From: VRUE01 sp963702175
GTDB lineage: Bacteria > Actinomycetota > Thermoleophilia > Solirubrobacterales > 70-9
NCBI GenBank assembly: GCA_963702175.1
Contig: OY969721.1
Span: 1,798,001-1,862,000, forward strand
DNA length: 64,000 nucleotides
Reading direction: 5' to 3'
Positions within the stretch are counted from its first letter, which is position 1. Every line of letters begins with the position of its first letter. The position numbers and the translations under genes are program-made. The notes beneath the pieces were generated by a model. It was not told the DNA's origin and made no database searches. It saw nothing but the letters and a program-made list of their open reading frames with translations. Positions 61,710 through 64,000 of this stretch are shown one piece after another.

Positions 61710-62519
61710 TCAGCCGGCGCGGGCGATGAAGACCGCCTTCGTGTGCGTCGCTTCGTCGAGCGGCTTGCGCGGGACGCCGTCGGTGCCGTGCCCGTACACG
61801 TCGAGGCACTCCAGTCCCGCCCGCTCGAGTGCCGCCAGCACCGCCTGCTCGGGGAAGTGACGCTGGCGGTGGGTGGCGAGCTCCTCGCCGCCCTCGCTGG
61901 AGGTCGCATCCGCGCTCTCGATCGTCATCCGCGCTTCGCAGATCGAACCCGGCTCGGCATCGGCGTCCACCTCGCCGTGCCAGACCACCCGCCGCCTGTC
62001 CTCGAGCTCGGCGAAGGCTTCGGTCACCGCCCAGAAGGTGCGGTAACCATGCAGCGCGTTGACGTCGAACAGCAGCAGTCCGGTGGGGGCCAGGTTGGCG
62101 CCCATTCCGCGCAGCGCCCGCGTTAGCTCCTCCTCGTCGAGCATGTAGTTGACCGCGTCGTCCAGCGACCAGACCAGGTCGAACTCGCCGAAGACGGGCA
62201 GCTCGCGCATGTCGGCGACGCTGAGCCGCACCTCCTCACCCACCTTGGCGCTGGCCTCCTCCAGCATCGAAGCCGAGATGTCACAGCCGGTCACTTCCCA
62301 GCCACGCGTCAGCATCGGCAGGAAGCTCTTGCCGGTGCCGCAGCCGACGTCGAGCAGGCGCCGCCCGCGCAGGCCGCGGCGCTCCAGAATCGGCAGCAGG
62401 TCGGCGATCCAGCCCTCGTAGTCGTTGAAGGAGGTGTAGGCGTCGTAGACCGGCGCGATCGCCTCGTAGGTGAGCTCCGCCCAGCGCGCATCCCGCTCCC
62501 CCGCGGTCTCCATGCCCAT
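61710..62519 (-). CDS. Class I SAM-dependent methyltransferase
   Basis: 269 residues. Motif I LLDVGCGTGKSFLPML, motif II GCDISASMLEEAS, AVNYMLDEEEL and an extra beta insertion before the end (RRVVWHGEVDADAEPGS). Typical of small-molecule or lipid methyltransferases. Starts at ATG 62519 or two codons later. Stands alone; its stop is three bases from the lipoprotein stop. Confidence 0.85.
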   Translation of the reverse strand: MGMETAGERDARWAELTYEAIAPVYDAYTSFNDYEGWIADLLPILERRGLRGRRLLDVGCGTGKSFLPMLTRGWEVTGCDISASMLEEASAKVGEEVRLSVADMRELPVFGEFDLVWSLDDAVNYMLDEEELTRALRGMGANLAPTGLLLFDVNALHGYRTFWAVTEAFAELEDRRRVVWHGEVDADAEPGSICEARMTIESADATSSEGGEELATHRQRHFPEQAVLAALERAGLECLDVYGHGTDGVPRKPLDEATHTKAVFIARAG

Positions 62520-62586
62520 ATCTCGAAGACCCGTCCAATACTCAAATTAGTTTCAGCGTTCAATTTCCCCCGTTTGATTTACAGCG

Positions 62587-63102
62587 GTGTACGGTCGGTG
62601 GATCAACCGTCCACTAATCCAAAACAGAGATTCAGACGACGGGTGGGAATGGGGAGAGGCGCACAGGATCTGCTTGCGCGAGGCGTTTTACTTCGCGAAG
62701 AGCCGGAGTGAGGCCGAGGACATAGCTCAGGATGCCTTGCTTCGCGCTTGGCGCAATCGCGCAAAGCTGCGGGATAACGGCCGCCGCAAGGAGTGGCTGA
62801 CGTCGATCGTTCGCAGGGAGGCGTTTCGCGAGCACGAACGGGTGCGTCCCGAGCCCGTGGAGAGGGTCGAGTTCCACCTCGAGGCCGCCGACGATGAGCG
62901 GGTGGTGGATACGGTCGAGCGAGCCGACATCCGGGCTGCGATCGACCGTCTCAGCGAGCGCGAGCAGCAGCTGCTGCGGTTGCGCTACGACGAGGACCTG
63001 ACCGAATCGGCGATCTCGCGCCGTCTCAGCATTCCCGAGGGCACGGTGAAGGTTCGCCTCCACCGCGCGCGCCACAAGCTGCGGCGCGCGATCGACGCTT
63101 AA
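62587..63102 (+). CDS. ECF-type RNA polymerase sigma factor
   Basis: 171 residues. Region 2 (EAEDIAQDALLRAWRNRAKLRDN) and region 4 helix-turn-helix (IDRLSEREQQLLRLRYDEDLTESAISRRLSIPEGTVKVRLHRARHKLRRAI). No anti-sigma gene follows. The only in-frame start is GTG 62587. The upstream 67 bp is AT-rich (AATTAG, TTTGATTTACAG), likely a promoter. Confidence 0.88.
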   Translation: MYGRWINRPLIQNRDSDDGWEWGEAHRICLREAFYFAKSRSEAEDIAQDALLRAWRNRAKLRDNGRRKEWLTSIVRREAFREHERVRPEPVERVEFHLEAADDERVVDTVERADIRAAIDRLSEREQQLLRLRYDEDLTESAISRRLSIPEGTVKVRLHRARHKLRRAIDA

Positions 63103-63111
63103 CCCGTTGAG

Positions 63112-63720
63112 TCACCCAGCTGCAGTCGCCCGGCGCATCTCGTCGGCGGCCGCGCGTGGGCCGATGTAGGGGACGAGCATCGCGAAGAGCAGGTCGGGCA
63201 GCATCGCCGGCAGCCGCTCGGTTCGTCCGGCAAGGACCTCGTCGAAGATCAGGCCCGAGACCGCGCCGGCCGACATCAGGCCGATGTTGTCCGGAAGCTC
63301 GCGACCGCCGGCCAGCTCACGCCCGGCCTCGAGGAACTCGGTGAAGCGGGCGACCGCGTTCCAGTGCAACTGGCGGGCGTCGGCGCCGGCCGCCGCGACC
63401 TCGACCACCGCGGTGCGGGCCAGCTTCGGCTCGACCGCGAAGAGTTCGACGATCGTCTCCAGGCCAGTGCGCATCCGGTCCAGCCACGACCGCTCGCCGT
63501 CGCAGTTGGCGACGACCTCCCCGAAGACGCGCTCGACCAGCTTCTCGTAAGCGGCGAGGAAGCACTCGTGCTTGTCCTCGAAGTGCTTGTAGAAGGTGGT
63601 GCGGGAGGTGCCCGCCTCCTCGATCACATCGGCGACGGAGGTGGCCTTGTATCCCTTCGAGCCGACGACGCGGATCATCGCCGCCAGGATCAGGTCGCGC
63701 CGCGATTCGGTAGCTGCCAT
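63112..63720 (-). CDS. TetR-family regulator
   Basis: 202 residues from ATG 63720. DNA-binding domain RRDLILAAMIRVVGSKGYKATSVADVIEEAGTSRTTFYKHFEDKHECFLAAYE, then the helical ligand domain. The following gene encodes a close paralog (shared VSGLIFDEVLAGR / VTGLISDELVAGR). Its stop is nine bases from the sigma factor stop, convergent. The ligand is unknown. Confidence 0.88.
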   Translation of the reverse strand: MAATESRRDLILAAMIRVVGSKGYKATSVADVIEEAGTSRTTFYKHFEDKHECFLAAYEKLVERVFGEVVANCDGERSWLDRMRTGLETIVELFAVEPKLARTAVVEVAAAGADARQLHWNAVARFTEFLEAGRELAGGRELPDNIGLMSAGAVSGLIFDEVLAGRTERLPAMLPDLLFAMLVPYIGPRAAADEMRRATAAG

Positions 63721-63785
63721 CGGCCATCCCAGAAGGTAGGAACTACTCGGTATCTGGATCATAGCGGCAACGTGTACGAAGGTGT

Positions 63786-64000
63786 TTATTTAACCCTTTC
63801 GCCCACCTCCCTGGCTGCCGCCTCTGGGCCGATATATGGGACTAGCGTGGCAAAAAGCAGGTCGGAAAGCAACTCGGGCAGATACTCCGCACGTCCCGCC
63901 ACCAGCTCGTCGGAGATCAGGCCGGTGACCGCGCCGATCGCCATCCGCGAGGTATTTGCCGGCAGGTTGCGCCCGGCCGGGGCGAAGTCCCTACCCTCGT
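63786..64000 (-). CDS. TetR-family regulator, C-terminal part only
   Basis: The last 71 residues of a gene that extends past the window: GRDFAPAGRNLPANTSRMAIGAVTGLISDELVAGRAEYLPELLSDLLFATLVPYIGPEAAAREVGERVK. It aligns with the end of the regulator at 63112, so the two form a tandem duplicate. The DNA-binding half lies outside the view. Confidence 0.8.
   Translation of the reverse strand, partial: EGRDFAPAGRNLPANTSRMAIGAVTGLISDELVAGRAEYLPELLSDLLFATLVPYIGPEAAAREVGERVK

Overview
The window is very GC-rich, gene-dense bacterial DNA, almost certainly from an actinobacterium. Supporting signs are the dnaK-grpE-dnaJ-hspR-clpB order with an HspR-type MerR repressor, an F420-dependent (LLM) oxidoreductase, an inositol-phosphate synthase beside an inositol-lipid CDP-alcohol transferase, many GTG/TTG starts and frequent 1-4 nt TGATG/ATGA overlaps. 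The gene mix and families such as GYD, MpaB-type DUF2236 and the paired secreted proteins at 39.2-40.8 kb suggest the class Thermoleophilia (Solirubrobacterales); that placement is an inference.

Layout. 0-1.7 kb: a sugar ABC transporter (permease cut by the window edge, solute-binding protein). 1.8-11.7 kb: purine biosynthesis on the minus strand (GYD protein, purD, purE, purB, then purC, purS, purQ, purL), split by a P450, a glutaredoxin-like protein and a VapBC toxin-antitoxin pair. 11.8-14.3 kb: a lytic transglycosylase/peptidase and its membrane partner. 14.5-21.4 kb: the heat-shock operon. 21.6-24.0 kb: a secreted nuclease/phosphatase, cytochrome c and endonuclease III. 24.2-30.1 kb: a hydrolase, then an inositol-lipid module (PAP2, phosphatidylinositol-phosphate synthase, INO1), a glycosyltransferase-PHP fusion and a uracil-DNA-glycosylase-like protein. 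30.3-38.4 kb: LLM oxidoreductase, an rRNA methyltransferase, a histone-like protein, argF, lgt, lysS and an SDR. 38.4-45.4 kb: a reductase, tRNA-Val, a secreted tandem paralog pair, MpaB-like protein, short FtsH, MBL hydrolase and a secreted zinc protease. 45.4-49.7 kb: a 1425-residue SGNH/membrane/Vps62-like fusion.

Accessory region, 49.8-58.5 kb: a 4.7-kb integrative element sits in tRNA-Asp with a 43-bp att repeat at each end, a frameshifted integrase and several small regulators. Beyond its far end lies a two-gene TIM-barrel plus nucleotidyltransferase module, then a spoIID-like gene broken by an IS5-family element. 58.5-64 kb: an OafA-type acyltransferase with an SGNH partner, a lipoprotein, a methyltransferase, an ECF sigma factor and two TetR regulators.

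The most unusual signal is not a gene. The intergenic DNA is packed with long structured palindromes in at least four families: A, 46 bp at gene ends; B, about 95 bp two-stem elements; C, 164 bp; D, about 80 bp. Several keep the same length and loop motifs while their stems differ completely from copy to copy yet stay self-complementary. One C copy between grpE and dnaJ has been split at its apex by a 192-bp element with 15-bp inverted ends and a 9-bp target duplication, and that element itself carries an A copy. The outer arm of this C copy mirrors the dnaJ start region, so the dnaJ start codon could be buried in an RNA stem. Palindromes of the same style are also found inside the coding sequences of purQ, grpE and an excisionase-like gene.
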